DNA from: an uncultured Caulobacterales bacterium
Lineage (GTDB): Bacteria > Pseudomonadota > Alphaproteobacteria > Caulobacterales > Caulobacteraceae
Length of the DNA: 6,625 nt
Assembly: GCA_903903715.1 (NCBI GenBank)
Contig: CAIUZX010000450.1
Location: 1-6,625 of the forward strand
Direction: 5' to 3'
A model generated the notes under the pieces. It worked only from the letters and a program-made list of their open reading frames with translations. It was not told where the DNA came from and did no database searches. Position numbers and translations under genes: made by a program. Position 1 is the first letter of the stretch. Each line of letters opens with the position of its first letter. This document shows positions 5,373-6,625 of the stretch, in pieces.

Positions 5373-6625
5373 GGCATCGTGGGCAAGACCCAGGTCTCTG
5401 ACCGGGTCATCGAGAGCCTGAAGCGCCTTGAATATCGCGGCTATGACAGCGCAGGCATCGCGGCGATCGAAAATCACCTGCTGGTCCGCCGCCGGGCGCC
5501 GGGGAAGATCCGGGCGCTGGAGGCGGCCATCAACGCCGCCCCCATCGATGCGACTGTGGGCATCGGCCACACCCGCTGGGCGACCCACGGCCCGCCGAAC
5601 GAGAAGAACGCCCACCCCCAGGTCGCTGGCAAGGTCGCCGTCGTGCACAACGGGATCATCGAGAACTTCGCCAGCCTCAAGGGCGAACTGGTCGATGAGG
5701 GCCGCACCTTCACATCCGACACCGACACCGAGGTGGTCGCCCACCTGATCGACCGGGCGCTGAGCGCCGGGCAACCGCCGCTGGTGGCGTTCAAGACCGC
5801 TCTGGACCGGCTGGAGGGCGCCTACGCCCTGGCCGTCCTGATCGAGGGAGAGGACCGTTTGGTCATGGGCGCCCGCCGCGGCAGCCCCTTGGTGGTCGGC
5901 TATGGCGAGGGGGAGATGTTCATCGGCTCGGACGCCCTCGCGGTCGGCCCGTTCACGCAAAGGATCGCCTATCTCGAGGAAGGCGATTACGTCGCCATCG
6001 ACGACCACGCCGCCCACATCTTCAATGCGCAGGGTCAGGCCGTGCACCGGGTGGTGCATCAGGTCAGCGCCTCGGCCGCCCTGGTGGAGAAGGGCGCCTA
6101 CCGGCACTTCATGGAAAAGGAAATCCATGAACAGCCGGACGCCTGTCAGCACACCCTGTCCGCCTATCTCGACCCTGTCGCCGGTAAGGCGCGCGTCCCC
6201 TCGCACGAGACGCTCGGCCCCCTCGACTTCAGCAAGGTCACCAGGATCCAGATCCTCGCCTGCGGCACCGCCAACTATGCGGCCCTGACAGCCAAGTACC
6301 TGTTCGAGCAGTACGCCGACTTGCCGATGGACGTGGAGGTGGCGTCTGAGTTCCGCTACCGCACCCCGGCCATCACCCCCGGCACCCTCTGCCTCGCCGT
6401 CTCCCAATCGGGGGAGACCGCCGACACCCTGGCGGCGCTCCGCTGGTGCAAGAGCAAGGGCCTCGCGACGGCGGCCCTCGTGAACAACCACGAGAGCACC
6501 ATGGCCCGCGAGGCGGACCGGATGTGGCCAACCCATGCGGGACCAGAGATCGGCGTCGCTTCGACCAAGGCCTTCACCGCCCAGGTCTGCGCCCTCTCCG
6601 CCCTCGCTGTCGCCGCAGCCTCCCA
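5358..6625 (+). CDS. glmS: Glutamine--fructose-6-phosphate aminotransferase (isomerizing), partial
   Basis: GlmS makes glucosamine 6-phosphate from fructose 6-phosphate and glutamine, the entry step to UDP-GlcNAc for peptidoglycan and lipid A. The window holds the first 422 residues of a protein usually near 606 aa; the frame is open at the right edge. The N-terminal glutaminase domain (1 to about 220) starts MCGIIGIVG, with nucleophile Cys2 exposed after Met removal. It also shows LEYRGYDSAGIA (24-35), HTRWATHG (71-78), HNGIIENF (97-104) and SDTDTE (120-125). HFMEKEIHEQP (260-270) precedes the first SIS domain, which has ACGTANYAA (301-309), EFRYRTPAI (331-339), SQSGETADT (349-357) and AGPEIGVASTKAFT (404-417). 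CGTA replaces the CGTS of E. coli, as I recall is common in alphaproteobacteria. The ribosome site is weak (GGACGG, 7 bases before ATG). No glmS ribozyme is expected or seen. Confidence 0.97.
   Translation, partial: MCGIIGIVGKTQVSDRVIESLKRLEYRGYDSAGIAAIENHLLVRRRAPGKIRALEAAINAAPIDATVGIGHTRWATHGPPNEKNAHPQVAGKVAVVHNGIIENFASLKGELVDEGRTFTSDTDTEVVAHLIDRALSAGQPPLVAFKTALDRLEGAYALAVLIEGEDRLVMGARRGSPLVVGYGEGEMFIGSDALAVGPFTQRIAYLEEGDYVAIDDHAAHIFNAQGQAVHRVVHQVSASAALVEKGAYRHFMEKEIHEQPDACQHTLSAYLDPVAGKARVPSHETLGPLDFSKVTRIQILACGTANYAALTAKYLFEQYADLPMDVEVASEFRYRTPAITPGTLCLAVSQSGETADTLAALRWCKSKGLATAALVNNHESTMAREADRMWPTHAGPEIGVASTKAFTAQVCALSALAVAAAS

Noticed and set aside
5238..6536. Long open frame (432 codons) on the minus strand opposite glmS
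   Set aside because: It is antisense to intact, highly conserved GlmS. The product is a Val/Gly/Asp/His-rich shadow without recognisable motifs or a sensible ribosome site.

Overview
The window is GC-rich, densely packed bacterial chromosome. Protein features (RpoH/ROSE-type control of a small heat-shock gene, a COG4798-type secreted methyltransferase, KdsD, a DUF5672 protein, an alphaproteobacterial-looking GlmS) suggest a Gram-negative alphaproteobacterium. Something near Caulobacterales (Caulobacter/Phenylobacterium/Brevundimonas-like) is my best guess; this is inference from protein flavour and base composition, not a database match. I see no mobile element, CRISPR array, tRNA or rRNA.

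Layout. (1) 1-578, minus: N-terminal 192 residues of an exported predicted methyltransferase, running off the left edge. (2) 579-843: divergent regulatory region with a heat-shock-like promoter, a perfect 6+6 bp palindrome and a ROSE-type RNA thermometer ahead of (3) an Hsp20-family chaperone (844-1296, plus), which ends in a strong intrinsic terminator. (4) 1362-2078, minus: 2,3-bisphosphoglycerate-dependent phosphoglycerate mutase, convergent with hsp20. (5) 2249-4380, plus: a tight three-gene unit of a 64-aa single-span membrane protein, KdsD (arabinose-5-phosphate isomerase, overlapping the small gene by 14 bp) and a secreted TraB/GumN-family protein that has lost the histidines of both signature motifs. 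(6) 4387-5238, minus: DUF5672 protein, ending only 6 bp from the TraB-like gene. (7) 5358 to the right edge, plus: the first 422 residues of GlmS, divergent from the DUF5672 gene.

How the genes fit together. KdsD starts the Kdo branch and GlmS starts the amino-sugar branch of envelope polysaccharide synthesis; both use SIS folds, and a putative sugar-transfer-type DUF5672 protein lies between them, so the right half has an envelope-sugar flavour. The left half is housekeeping and stress (Hsp20, glycolytic mutase) plus an exported methyltransferase-like protein. Most of the window is ordinary core genome. The points most worth a second look are the RNA thermometer, the apparently pseudo-enzymatic TraB-like protein, the small membrane protein coupled to kdsD, and an inverted repeat that folds the glmS leader onto its own first codons. 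I did not find a convincing undescribed multi-gene system.
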